From positions 1,070,856 to 1,134,855 of the forward strand of contig CM066922.1 in assembly GCA_033964015.1 (NCBI GenBank): a stretch of 64,000 nucleotides of DNA, in the 5' to 3' direction. The position numbers and the translations under genes are program-made. The DNA is from Scolanthus callimorphus (Eukaryota; Cnidaria; Anthozoa; Actiniaria; Edwardsiidae). The notes beneath the pieces were generated by a model that saw only the letters and a program-made list of their open reading frames with translations, did not search any database and had not been told where the DNA came from. This document shows, piece after piece, positions 1 through 11,204 of this stretch. The stretch's first letter is position 1. Every line of letters begins with the position of its first letter.

Positions 1-500
1 ATTGCTTCATTAACTAAAAAAGGTTAAGTAATGCCTCATGTGGGCTAGCCTCGGCAGTACCCTGCGTTTGAGCCGCAATAGGTTTCGGTGACGTCAAATC
101 AAATCAAATCAAATCAACTTTATTTACTCATAAGGCTATTATCAGTTGGAGTTATACACAGAGTATAGGTTTGGAGTGAGTTTATATTTTGGTGGAAAAA
201 AAAGTGCGAGCAGGGAGACCAAGTAAACTATCCAGTTTTCTAGTTAGCCTCCCTAACTTGATCCGCGGAGACTTTTGATGACTTCGTCAGTATCCGACAA
301 GAGGGAACCAAAAATCAGCGCAGTTTCTAAACACCCTCAAAAAGGTTACTTTGAGAACAGGTCTTTCATTGTTGGGCGCCATTGTTTTGCATTCAGGAGA
401 AGTTGTGCAGAATTAGTTTGCACTTTCTCAGGGCACTTAAGGCATGGGTTCCACTGCGGGATGAGCTTTGAATATCGTACGACGTTCTAGAATAAACCTA
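1..500. repeat. Dispersed repeat copy with an (AATCA)n run
   Basis: Two stretches of this segment resemble 8600-8760: the block ending GTGGGCTAGCCTCG and the block around AATCAGCGCAGTTTCTAAA, followed in both copies by ATTGTTGGGCGCCATT-like sequence. A five-base repeat (AATCA) runs at about 96-118. The copy also carries 31 bases (257-287) identical to part of the protein-coding gene at 3758-4534. No convincing ORF is present. The boundaries are approximate. Confidence 0.5.
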
Positions 501-2860
501 GAAGATTCTGCGATAAAAAGGACAAGAGATCGTGCGATTTTCCACGATTATCTTAGATGACGAGGTGTGAATTTTCACGGTAAATTCGCCCTTAGGATAT
601 TCTACGATCTCATGCGATATCCGACTAAAGCAGGCCGGTGAATTACACTTTGGATCTCATGCGATTTCGTAGAATATCATATTTACACAAATAGCATTGC
701 CCTCATGGAATTTGCTACGATTTTCCACGATATGAATGCGATCTTCTAGAAATTTCTGGAAGATTTTTTAGGTGATATTGCCTTACTAATTCTTTACAAC
801 AGTATCACAAACAATAAACAATTAACAAACATTACTCACAAAATAACACGTGAAACGGATGTAGAATTGTTAGTACCCAGCAAAAATTGCACAATAAACC
901 AGTCTCAAGGATCATTTTCCAGCCGCTTTCGACGACCAATTACTAACTCAGTTTTAATTATGCTTCATTTTCCTAAATTCATACACTAGCTTTCTGTGGA
1001 ATTTGTCTAAATTATTAGTTACTTTGTTAGACTAAGTGTGTATCTCTATCAAGCGAATACGATCTGTGTTTATTCGATCTTGTAGGCGCTATTTCAAAAT
1101 TCAAATCAGAGTCAGTTTCAGACTTTAATGTCTAAACCGGAACTGTGCAGGCTGGTAAGAAGATTTCAACGCTCTACAAACTTTATTTATCAATAGCACG
1201 GGGTGTGCAGCGGAAAACCGAAATCTATAACCCGGTGTTTATCTAACAAAGGTTAATTTTCTCGTTATACTGAACAAAACAAAGTAAATTGCAAAAGGCC
1301 AGATCAAACGGCCGCTCGCGCTATGCCCACCGATCAAGAGTTATTATAACCGCGGAGGCCGATACATCGCCGCTGTGGTTCGATTAATCGACCCGTTGAT
1401 CCGAAAGAAATAAAGTGAGGAGGGAATAAAGTAATTGTCTCGATCTTGATTGAGCTCCGACCGCCCTCGCCATGATAATATATTTCTTGTGTAACAGAAC
1501 GCCCCGCGAGTAAAAGCTACCGTGATGATACTATAGGCATTTGAACTCACCTTCAGCTTATCCATGTCAGTTATCCTCGCTAAAATCTTTCCTGGACTAC
1601 TAGCATATTTCAGGAATATGGCAGTAGGAATGTCCAACCATAATACAGACATCAGAATATGTAACGAATATTATAATATACCAGAAACGAAGCCAGAGAG
1701 CGGGGAACTGAACTGCATGATCATACACTAACCACGCTTCTAACGTCTGTTGGTTAATGGTTAATGCCGCCTCTCTTTCAAAAAGTGCGAGTTAACCACT
1801 CAGAAGCGAGGAACACTAGACACCAGGTTACACTCGCTCAACAATAAGAGCAAAGGCGCGATTTTGAGATGCACGGCAATTCCGTGTGTTAAGTTAAACT
1901 TAAATCGGCAAAATTGAATAATTGTACTTTTTTTCCCTGTTCTAACATTGACATTAAAACTAAAGGAGTTTACATGGATAAATTAAAACTCCTGATCGAA
2001 ATCTTGCAACTTGTTTTGATTATTCAACAACATCGCATAAAATCCAACGAGTTGAACCGATATCACATGTCCTCTTCATAATTCCTCTATATCGCATGAA
2101 ATCCAAAGCTATAATCAAAACATAAAATCGAGTTGGTCGCATTATTTTAGCATTGACACTAAATCGCATTTAATCAAAGTCTGTGTTACTTGATCGCACA
2201 AAATCCTTCAAAATCCAATAAGGCGAAAAGGTGTTATGCGATTTAACTGGATTTTGTGGCATGGTGATTTTACACCTTCTTCGCCATGTTCGATCAAGTG
2301 AGATATGCTAGAACATCGAACGAAATCATTGAACATCGCAAACGCATGCGATTTCAGCTCGCACGGGTGGGTCCAAAGCAAGTCCAATATGGCGGACGCA
2401 AAACCAGGGGGGTGGTCTATCTCTTAATGGTTTTATATATGCTTATGGAAGTTGTTGAATATAAATTCCATTTGGCATTCTGAACAACTTCTAAGACATT
2501 TGGTCTCCATAGCAACAAATCTCGTAACCTTTGACCTTAAAATCGATTTTTTTATAAATCCCTTCGGGAGGGTAGGAAAACAAATAGTATTTGGTATACT
2601 TTTTGGTGATATTAAAAGAGCCAAGTGGTACTCAAATAAATCAAATGAGGATGGCTGGAAATGTTATTTACAATCATGGTATTTACTGGTATGTAATTTG
2701 ATACTTCTCATTATCTCGAAATCAGAATTGCTTGGACAGCCATCCTCATTTGAATTGACTTTTACACCCGATAGTCAACATTATAAACCACTTTCGAAAA
2801 AAGGCCAAACTGATTTACCATGCCTCCCGTGGCTTCAAAGCAAATAAGGCCTTTGTCACG
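500..2860. other. Non-coding stretch with degenerate ATGCGATTT motifs
   Basis: No gene is recognisable. Variants of ATCGCATNAAATCC and its complement recur many times at 530-760 and 2030-2360, which suggests a decayed short-unit repeat. Around 2640-2755 the phrase AAATGAGGATGGCTG reappears inverted, which suggests a small foldback element. The short ORFs here show no family signature. Confidence 0.35.
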
Positions 2861-3054
2861 CTCTGTCGGGTAACGCAATCGGTTACCATGGTTACAAAAT
2901 ATTTCAAAAGAACTGTCCCAACTTGAGGAACAACCTTAACGAATAACTGTTTGTTCTAGATATTTTCTCTTCCTTACAGAATTTTTTATCGTATTTTTAG
3001 CATTTTTTGCTGTTAGACCCATGCCTTAAGTCCCCTGAGTTAGTGGCAAAAGTT

Positions 3055-3240
3055 GCTTGCTGCACTGATGAGTTGATGAACACTGAGGTTCACGGAGATT
3101 TTGCTAGTTATGCACATGCAAACCTTGTCCCATACAAAGGACGGGACAATGTGGCAGAAAAAAAACATCCCGTTCTCAATTTAGCCAGGATCACACTACC
3201 GTGGAAATTCCTGTTTTGATCTGCATGCCTTTCTTCTCAT
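3055..3240. repeat. Dispersed repeat, copy 1 (partner at 8085-8250)
   Basis: The sequence GATGAGTTGATGAACAC through TTTAGCCAGGATCACACTAC to TCCTGTTTTGAT is shared, with scattered differences, with 8085-8250 in the same orientation. The two copies share about 165-185 bases. There is no coding content. Confidence 0.7.
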
Positions 3241-3757
3241 TTTCTTGTGACTAATGATAGAATTTTGATACATACACAATGCATAAGTTAAAATATCAAC
3301 AATTAGTATATACCAAATCAGTGAATAGTCACTTTCGCGCTCTCTGATTGGTTCCTGAACTAGTAGATATCCAGCACTATTTACTGTTTTGAGAAAAACT
3401 CTCAAAATGGCGGCTCGTTTGGCGCGCGCCACTGCGTTTAACCGGTGAGAAATAATGTTTGAATGTAGAACCAGGAAATTTACCTCAACGGAAACGTTCG
3501 GTGACAAAATCGACTTTGTATGCAATTTTGCAAGATAAAACTATGAGAGACTGACGGACTGACCTTTTAATTTGTTTTATTATTCGAAGAATACATTGAA
3601 AATATATATTTTCTCGCTTTCTTGTTTTGTTAGGCTGTTACACTAGTCATCACCAGATACAATATTAGAAAAGGAGTGCGCTATAACTAGTGCATATTAC
3701 TTAACGTAGGATATGTCCATGTTATACAGTTGTTGAATACCGCAGGAGGGGCAGTGT

Positions 3758-4534
3758 TTAGTTTTTCAGTTTTAGTCTAGCTTTTTTTTCTGAACGCTGC
3801 TGTTGCTGCATTGCCGACAGCATGGCTAATGTGGCTTGATCTGGCACTGCTTGGGATGGCGGAGGTCGGAAAGCTCTACTTTCTTGGCCACTCTCTTCAT
3901 CTTTCCCATATCTTGATCCGCGGAGACTTTTGATGACTTCGTACAGCTTCTTAATGTACTTTGATTCCTCGAGTAGCTTTTCTGTCGCAGCCTGTAAGTT
4001 CCCCTGACCAACCGTCTTGTCCAGCTCGTAAAGAACGACTTGTGGGTCCACTTTTTCGAGATCCAGGACTGCTATTTGTATAACGTAGCAAAAGGCATTC
4101 TCTACGTGATCACGGAGGCCTTTGGAAGAAAAATCGTACTTGTACATATGGTAGTCGACCCGGAGAAGGCTGTTACTTGAAAAGACGACATGAAAACCCC
4201 TCTTTTCTTTCTCTCCTGCTGCAGCGTTACCGAGAAGCTGGTTGACAGCTGCTGTGACCATGTCGTGAAGGCCATCAAGGAACTCACCGTCAAACAAATC
4301 AGTGAGCGCTTTCTGGATCTCCTCAGCAGGTGCTTTCTGTGCTTTTACCGTGTAGGTTTCTGCTTTGTCGACCACTGCAATAATGGGCAAGGACCTGTCC
4401 TCAAAAGCCTGTGCCTCCATTTCTGCTGCGTAAGCTTCTAGTTTTGAGGAAACTAACTTTTGCAGCATTTGAACTGACTCCTTTACCTCTTCGTCAACAT
4501 CACTATCGAAAAAAGCACCAAGCAGTTGACCCAT
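3758..4534 (-). CDS. Unrecognised 258-residue protein, single exon
   Basis: I do not recognise this protein. The ORF is uninterrupted from ATG at 4534 to a TAG/TAA-type stop at 3758, in a neighbourhood otherwise full of stops. The composition looks like a folded, soluble, mainly helical protein: an acidic amphipathic N-terminus (about residues 10-45, many E, K, L, A), a central mixed region (about 45-190) and a low-complexity tail with PPPSQ, a QQQQ run and a basic KKARLKLKN end. There is no signal peptide or obvious membrane segment. The basic tail could be a nuclear or nucleic-acid-binding signal, but that is inference. The start is the first ATG and the N-terminus MGQLL has a Gly at position 2, so N-myristoylation is possible but unproven. 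There are no visible introns, so it may be a genuine single-exon gene or an old retrocopy. Thirty-one bases of it (3912-3942) recur at 257-287. Confidence 0.7.
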   Translation of the reverse strand: MGQLLGAFFDSDVDEEVKESVQMLQKLVSSKLEAYAAEMEAQAFEDRSLPIIAVVDKAETYTVKAQKAPAEEIQKALTDLFDGEFLDGLHDMVTAAVNQLLGNAAAGEKEKRGFHVVFSSNSLLRVDYHMYKYDFSSKGLRDHVENAFCYVIQIAVLDLEKVDPQVVLYELDKTVGQGNLQAATEKLLEESKYIKKLYEVIKSLRGSRYGKDEESGQESRAFRPPPSQAVPDQATLAMLSAMQQQQRSEKKARLKLKN

Positions 4535-4894
4535 ATTGGATTTTTGAACAAGGATGTGTTAGCTATGTACACCTGTTAAGGTTGTCAGAGTTCAACTGAT
4601 GTCTATGCATTCTAGCCTTGGCTAAATGCGAGCCAAGCCCAGTTATTTGTTTAGCATTGATTTATTCCGCATTTTTGTGTCAGTCGCACAGCGCGAGTGA
4701 AGCGTTGCGAGACCGTTACAAACAAACAAACAGTTGGAGGCAAATATATGTCGGCATATTTTCTATAAATAACATCATCATGAACGACAATAAATGGTTT
4801 CCATTTATACACGCGGCTGCAACTTGATAAGTTAAAATTGGGGTCTTTCTCGTAAACTATTGTATTTTGTGTTGCTTGGAGTCTTATTGTCTCT

Positions 4895-4960
4895 ATAGAC
4901 CTTTTCCGCTTGAACGGGGGTCCTGTGGTTTTATTCCCTATAACTATGAATAGTAAAATA
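4895..4960. repeat. TAGACCTTTTCCGCT-type repeat end
   Basis: This fragment (TAGACCTTTTCCGCTTGA, then GGGGTCCTG and GGTTTTATTCCCTATAACT) resembles the left arm of the inverted repeat at 31585-31770. It is probably one end of the same element family. Its partner arm was not found. Confidence 0.35.
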
Positions 4961-5329
4961 ATAAAAGTAGAAAATAACGAGTTTATTACCATTTATAATG
5001 TCAGTTCTGTGACTGAAAGATGGTCAGCTACAATAATATACGCAACTATACATATTTTATAAGTCACAAACTGCCGAGCCGCTCTGTCCTAGGGATGGTA
5101 TGATCCGTTCCACGAAGTTCCAATAGCACCAGGGGCTGGTTCCTAGAAAGCCAGTTAAGAGTTATCAGTGGATAAACGCGTATCCAACGGATAAATCCCG
5201 AACAAAACCTATACAACAGATAACTTTTATCCGTGGATAACTTGATCCAACCTTTCAGGAACCGGTCCCAGAGCCGCGTTAAGCCCATATCCGTGTTCGA
5301 CCCTCGAGGGCTGAAGCAAAGAGTCGCCC

Positions 5330-5460
5330 CGTGTAAGGTAATCCAGAATCCGGAATCCGACTTTTTGTTAGCTTTGGAATCCGGAATCCGTAGAATGGAA
5401 TCCGGAATCCATATAGCAGGAATCCAGAATCCAAAGGCCTTGAGAATCCGGAATCCAAGT
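5330..5460. repeat. GGAATCC short-unit array, copy 1
   Basis: The heptamer GGAATCC, often doubled as GGAATCCGGAATCC, recurs about ten times with short spacers. It is flanked on the left by GCCCCGTGTAAGGTAATCCA, which reappears inverted beside the array at 7270-7400. The two arrays are therefore copies of one repeat in opposite orientation. Short ORFs across it are artefacts of the repeat. Confidence 0.65.
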
Positions 5461-6045
5461 GTCATTTCCTTTATTTTTAAAAGTCGGGCATTTCTTCACT
5501 TGAGATGTGAGGAAAAGATATCCTGTCCATTTTGACGAATTTGTGAGCTTTCTGACTGCCAGCAATCGCCTTGTAAATAGCTCGTTTTTCTTGCTCCATG
5601 TCCTTGCATAAACTAATTTCCTCCATTTTGAAAACGTGCCCCCCAGTTTTTCTCGAAATAATCCTTATAAACTCCCGATTTTGCACCCGGCATATGAAAG
5701 TCCCCCAAACATGCGGTAATTTGACATGCAGTGTTCTAAATTTTCGGCGCGCTTCTCGCGCAAAAGATCTCCCCCCAAAAAAATTAGCCTTGAGATTTTT
5801 AGATGTCGTGCCTCCCCAGTTTTGGGAGGGTTGCTACGGTCCTGTTGCCACAGAATGAACAGAATCCCACTATTACGCAGATTACGTAGGCTCGATCACC
5901 ATCCGTTTGTCATGAGTAGCTTAATAGTGAATAAGTTGGCGGAGATGGAGAGTGTAAATTCTGCGCCCCTTGACTGAAAAAGTACCAAACAAAGGAAATC
6001 CCCCTGGGTAACTAATGAGCTTTTGCGCCATTAATTCATAAATAA

Positions 6046-7020
6046 GGGACCGTTCATTATTTATCGCCTGGGGAGTCAGAGTATCTTTTGGGGGATCAGT
6101 GCTTCAACATTTTCGGGCGAGAGAGTACTGAGAACACTACAAATTTCGGCGACAGGGAACATTTTTGGGCGAGTAAGGGGGAATCTCTGGAAACGTGAAG
6201 CCCTGAAAGAGGAGACTACAATAAATTTTCAAAGGAGTTATTGCAGTAACTCCTATATTTTCGCGCTTTTCGCGCTAGTTCTCTCAACTGAGTACGCTAA
6301 AATTTTCGCATCGGAATCGCATACATACATACATACATACATAAACTTTATTAAAGTGTCAAAGGTATTTAGCTACAAGCTAATTGGGGACACTATAAAA
6401 TACTAAGAAAATAGAATAAATAAATAAATGATAAATAATAAAAAATAATATTAATATGCAATAATAATATGCACAATATGTTTTTTGAGAACTCATGCAA
6501 TGATATCACTACGAATATCATTACAAGAACGTGTATCTTGGCCAGGAGAAACAAACTCCCCGATCTCCCACCCCCCACCCCTAAAAAAGCCCTGCAGTAA
6601 TAGGCCTCGGAGCAGTCTCAGTTCGAATGAAGGCGCCTTATTATAAGGTAAGCGCGAGTTCGGCGTTGCGAGGATAGAGATTCGTCATTTCGACCGCCAC
6701 GCACATCAGGCTTGCCTGAACATCTGAATAAATTCGTCATTTGCGGGCTTTGTTTACTATACACAACAAATGGAATGTTCATCTACTTTTACTCTGAGGC
6801 TTGATGAAATTGCGTTTATCAAAATCAGGGCGCGCTACGCGCGCAAAACACGTCAACAAAAGAGAAATTACAGCTCTTAGGGAGATCACGTTAGCTATTT
6901 TTCTTTTAGAGGGGAGATGAATGTATGCTGAAAATCTTCCGGTCCCTGTAAATTTGGCGACTGCAGTCCAAATTTGCAGCGCAGCCTGGGACGGCTTCTG
7001 CAATCGCCTTGCGGACAAAG
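6046..7020. repeat. Dispersed repeat family A, degenerate copy
   Basis: Segments of this stretch match the better-preserved copies at 24340-25276, 57160-58900 and 61080-61500. Shared phrases include TCATTATTTATCGCCTGGGG, GTTTACTATACA and AGGCTTGATGAAATGCGTTT. A (CATA)n microsatellite lies at about 6322-6343. No ORF of transposase or reverse transcriptase type is visible. It is probably a non-autonomous element. Confidence 0.5.
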
Positions 7021-7269
7021 TAAAAATCGTGCAGCGAGGGTATATTAAAAGCTCTCTGTGTCTTCCGAAATAGACTCATTTTGGTATCTCAGAGAAAAAA
7101 CATCGGATACCCCCTGGCCGGGCCTGTTTCGTATAGCAGTTACAATTCAATGGTATTTATATGGTGCGAAATATCTTTAATTTATTGTCAATCTGAATGA
7201 TTACTCCGAGATAAACAGCCAAAATCAACCTGGCAGTGTTAAAAACTGTTGCTATCTCGTTTATTCAGC

Positions 7270-7400
7270 TAAAGAAATATTGGAATCCAGATGCTTTGAG
7301 AGTTATGGAATCCGGAATCCACTGGTATAGAATCCGGAATCCAGTAGGTTGGAATCCGGAATCCTAGGGCTGGAATCCAGAATACAAGATCTGCTTGGAT
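7270..7400. repeat. GGAATCC short-unit array, copy 2
   Basis: The same heptamer array as at 5330-5460 appears here, with the shared flank now on the right (GGATTACCTTACATGGGGCG). This indicates an inverted second copy about 2 kb away. Confidence 0.65.
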
Positions 7401-7577
7401 TACCTTACATGGGGCGAAAAGAGTGCGCAAGGAGACCCGATGATTGTACGACTCGAGGTAAACTTCCTGCATGCTGCGTCGCGACACGCACAGCCAGCCT
7501 CTGCAAAGGGCGATTATAATATCGGAGCCCAGGAGAGATTGTAGAAGACTTTTGGGCACTTGGGCACAAGAAACCAG

Positions 7578-7730
7578 GATAATAAGTTGGCACTACCGAT
7601 GCCGAAAACAAACTACCGAAAACGGTGTTTCAGTTACAACGGGGCCAAACTTTGGAATAGTCTACCAGATGAACTGAGGCAATCAGATTCACTGGGGAAA
7701 TTTAAGAAGGGTATCACCCAATTCTTGTAG
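7578..7730 (+). pseudogene. 3' end of a CR1/L2-type retrotransposon ORF
   Basis: The frame encodes about 50 residues ending in a stop and contains FSYNGAKLWNSLPDELRQ followed by SLGKFKKGITQFL. That pattern (A-x-LWNSLP-x-x-LR ... F-K) is typical of the C-terminus of CR1/L2-like reverse transcriptase proteins. Everything 5' of it is missing or unrecognisable. A 3' tail with AATAAATGTGTGTATG follows at about 7827-7845. It is a dead 5'-truncated insertion. Confidence 0.6.
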
Positions 7731-7845
7731 TTACCGAACTCACACACGGCAATCATGGAAAACAGTTACATGTAATCATTTTATCTATATGTTTGTATGT
7801 TATACTGATGATTTTAACCGTGTATAAATAAATGTGTGTATGTAA

Positions 7846-7950
7846 GGAAATCCACCTGCGGGGCATATTCTAGCACAGAATGCACTAGGCTACAATATAC
7901 TAAGACTATGTCCGCCATAGGGGCAGCAGCCTTCTTTAATATGCGTAGGA
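7846..7950 (-). pseudogene. CR1-like reverse transcriptase fragment
   Basis: The minus strand encodes RILKKAAAPMADIVLVYCSL followed by a VLEYA-type motif. This matches the thumb-region motif [20 protein letters not shown] seen intact in the fragment at 57794-58750. Only about 35 codons remain. It abuts the tRNA-like sequence at 7985-8050. Confidence 0.55.
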
Positions 7951-7984
7951 CATAGAAATGACGAAACAGCAGAGGAAAATCCCC

Positions 7985-8050
7985 GGCTAGGAATCGAACC
8001 CGGAACACAGGCGAGAAGGGCAAGCGCCTTACACGCTGAGCCACCCGTGC
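7985..8050 (-). repeat. tRNA-derived SINE head
   Basis: On the minus strand an A-box-like TGGCTCAGCGTG (8032-8043) is followed by a B box GGTTCGATTCC (7990-8000), spaced much as in a tRNA. The acceptor-stem halves do not pair well and a retrotransposon fragment is attached, so this is more likely a SINE or tRNA pseudogene than a working tRNA gene. Confidence 0.5.
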
Positions 8051-8084
8051 TTCGATTGTATACAAAAGTACACAAAACTGCAAA

Positions 8085-8250
8085 ACTACTGACGAGCTGA
8101 TGAACACCGATGTTTTGCTAATTGTGCACAAACCTGGGCCCATACAAATGACGGGACAGGGATTGCCAGAGAAAAACATTCCGTTCCCAATTTAGCCAGG
8201 ATCACACTACCGTGGAAATTCCTGTTTTGATCCGCATGCCTTCCTTCTCA
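8085..8250. repeat. Dispersed repeat, copy 2 (partner at 3055-3240)
   Basis: This is the second copy of the repeat described at 3055-3240. It shares TTTAGCCAGGATCACACTAC and the flanking GTGGAAATTCCTGTTTTGAT. Confidence 0.7.
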
Positions 8251-8599
8251 TAAGGAGTTTCTTATAGGAGGTTTATCCTCCCTCCCCCCTACATCAATGT
8301 TGGTTATGAAGGGCGTCCATCCCTCGACACGTTCCTTGCAACATTGCTTCGGGGGAGAGGGGGGAGGTGAAACGACAAGAGTAAAGCGAAAAAAGAAGCG
8401 ATTTCAGTAATTTTCTCTACAGGTTTTGTCCAAGATTGTAGGTGGGGTAAGCAACCAGATTAGCAAAAAAAAAAGTTAAAACTCCGTCTGCATCGTACCA
8501 ACGGACAAGTTAGATACAATCCGCGAGTACGAGGTTGTTTATAGTATGGGGATACTTAATATTGGGCCTGTTTTTAGCGAGTATTGTTTCATAGTCGAA

Positions 8600-8760
8600 A
8601 AAAGGACTGCCTCGGGTGGGCTAGCCTCGATGGTGCCCTCCGATGACTGATGAGCCGAAAGAAGTGGCTTCCTTGACGTCAGGACCCAAAAATACAGCGC
8701 AGTTCTAAAGACAGTACTAAGGTATCTCCTTCAATTGTTGGCGACATTATTTTGTGATCA
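8600..8760. repeat. Dispersed repeat copy related to 1-500
   Basis: It shares GTGGGCTAGCCTCG, an AAAAATACAGCGCAGTT-like block and an ATTGTTGGCGACATTATTTTG-like block with positions 1-500. It lacks the 31-base chip of the 258-residue gene that the other copy carries. Confidence 0.45.
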
Positions 8761-8903
8761 CTCACAAGCAAAACATCGCATGTCCGCTCTTCACCCACCA
8801 AATCCTGAAGGAAAACGTTATTGAATTATAAGGTGTGCACCTCAGATAAAGCTTGCAGAATAAGACAGAGGTCACGCACAGTTTGGCTCTTGACGGTGGT
8901 CGC

Positions 8904-9285
8904 AATAGACCTTTTTCCAAAATGGCCGCCGAAAATTCAAATCGATTTTTGTTAAAAATGAACACCAGCAATAGAACACACATCATCACTTTAGTAAAAC
9001 TGCAAAATTTCGCTGCATTATATCTAATATCTTCTGAGAAAACGAACGTTGAAAATTTGAAACTTTACAGACGTCTCTATGACATCATACCCCCAGTCAT
9101 ACAAATCTCTGTACAATTTTCAATTTTCAGACTCTGCTTTCTCAGCCGACATGGCATTTGGCATAACGAAAATTTAAAGTATTACTAATGTGAGGATACT
9201 CTTTCTTGTGCCAGTATTTGAATTTCAGTCAGTTTAATTTTAAGACATGTGAATTTGCGGCGGCCATTTTGGAAAAAGGTCTATT
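8904..9285. mobile_element. MITE with AATAGACC...AAAATGGCCGCC ends
   Basis: The two ends are inverted copies: AATAGACCTTTTTCCAAAAT at the left and its complement ATTTTGGAAAAAGGTCTATT at the right. The terminal repeat is about 28 bp and extends imperfectly outward (TTGACGG/CCGTCAA). No transposase is present, so it is non-autonomous. The same termini occur at 15418-15697 and, more weakly, at 31834-32038. Confidence 0.75.
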
Positions 9286-9726
9286 CGCCGTCAATCATAT
9301 AAAAGCCTACATAGAAGCAGAAATAACAAAGCGACGGATTTCGCGCTAGGGCAACCACAATCCTTGGAAGAATATTTTTAACGGCAAATCGCAGGGAAAT
9401 TCCGTGGCAAACTTTAAATTTTGCTACGGTGCGGTCCCAGCCTGGTTTTTGTTTATCGAAATATTTTTCATGATGGTCGCCATACAAACGTCTAGAGGAC
9501 TATCTGACATAAACAACTTTTACTGAACTGATGTGCTTTCTAGTACTAGTATAGTTAATAATTTTCAATTTCAACATTGCAATTCATGGAAGCCATTTTG
9601 GAATAACGTCTTTAGTAATAGTATGCAATAAGCGTTTTCATTTTAATGTATGAATGTATCACAAAATCGAGCCCTGGACAATGCTTTCTAAATCTAGATG
9701 AATTGATATAGAATGTGAATCGGTAG

Positions 9727-10046
9727 ATAGAGCGGTTTTCACATGGCAGTTGTTAGTAATTACAAATTACTCGATAATTGCGATTGGTTCGGGTTGTGAT
9801 TGGTCAAGAGCATGATCTTTGATCCTTGAGCCAATCAGATCGCGTATAGAAAATAATTGCACAATTACTTGTGAATACATCGCTCTCAAACAGGGGAGAT
9901 TGTGAATCACCTCGCTAATTCGAAACAACAAACCAATCAAAGAGCGCTCTTTGATTGGTTTGTTGTTTCGAATTACTATCGCATTTGATTGGTTAGTGAA
10001 TTACTCATGAATTGGTTTCACGACAGTCACGTGAAAACCGCTCTAT
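9727..10046. mobile_element. Palindromic MITE with a 58-bp perfect palindrome
   Basis: The ends ATAGAGCGGTTTTCAC and GTGAAAACCGCTCTAT are exact inverted repeats. Inside, 9917-9974 is a perfect 58-bp palindrome centred on GAGCGCTC, with arms containing CAAACCAATCAAAGAGC. Blocks of GATTGGTT recur throughout. There is no coding capacity. Confidence 0.75.
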
Positions 10047-10265
10047 TTTAAGTTTCAATACTACGTTTTGAATTTTTTTTTTTTGAGGTTTGCTATCTTG
10101 AATCTCGCTCCCAGAGCCTATTCTAGCGCTGCTTGCTGTATGTCGTAGACCGGATCGACTTTGTAAATATAGATAGAATTTAGAATATAAATTAATAGAT
10201 ATTACGTTTCAATAACTATGTTTGCAATTTCATACGTTATTTATGTTTTATAATAAAGCTGAATT

Positions 10266-10320
10266 TTCCCTGCTAGCGAAAGCTCTTTTCCTTTGTAAAG
10301 AGGCCTTTGCTAGCAGGGAA
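10266..10320. repeat. Hairpin TTCCCTGCTAGC...GCTAGCAGGGAA
   Basis: A 12-base arm, extended with mismatches to AAAGC/GCCTTT, is inverted across a short loop. The same GCTAGCAGGGAA string occurs at the end of the foldback element at 16160-16513, so it may be a solo remnant of that family. Confidence 0.45.
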
Positions 10321-11204
10321 AGCGGATTTAAGAGTGTTGAAAACTAAGCGCAAAGTAAATACACTTAGCCAATCAGGAGCGAGTCAAACTCAGCAACCAA
10401 CCAATCAGGAGGCGAAGTGAGTACGACTTGCGTTCAAAGAAAGCAAGAGTCACTGTGTATTTGTTTTTTTTCCGCAGTCTTTATTGGCTGATTAAACAAA
10501 GACCCCAAAACTCCACCAATAGAAAGCACCAGAGTGCGGCTCGTGATTTGACACAACGTTTTGAGTTTCTATCTCAACATCACATTAGTTACGAACCAAG
10601 TTAATGAGGAGACTAAGTGCGCGCTTGCGCATTACGTTCAAGCACCAATTTAATTGATTCAAGAGACAAATTAGTATTCAACTTTAGACGGGAGGCTAAA
10701 ACGGAGCATAGCAACACGACTGAGAGCATTTGTTTTTTCCTTTATATTTCCCTGCACCAGAAATAATGGCGCCTTTTAATCATTCAGACATTATCAAGAA
10801 AGATGACAATATCCAATGCAATGCACAGTAGATCGACAATTCGTAGGATGAATAATTTTGCTCAAAGCGTTGCTATGCAAATCAGTGTTATCTGGAAAAA
10901 CTTCAAAGCGCGTGCAAACTTCTTCCGCAATTTATGACTTATTCGGCATTTTCCCAACGAAATGAAACCTCACACAATTGTTATCAATGTTTCCTTGAGA
11001 TTATGTACTATAATGAATTTTAATCCGGTACGGTTTTAACATATAATTTCACAAGTTTTGATACCCACTTCATCTCAAACGTTCCACATGAATAGGCTCA
11101 TTGTCATGTTATTGCTCCATAATATTGCTTGATAAATTTGAAAACATTAATATGTTTGCCTCTTAAATTCATTTCACTTGCTGGAAATTTAATCAGAAAG
11201 TAAT

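Noticed and set aside
7985..8050. Functional tRNA gene
   Set aside because: A and B boxes are present but acceptor-stem pairing fails and retrotransposon sequence is attached.
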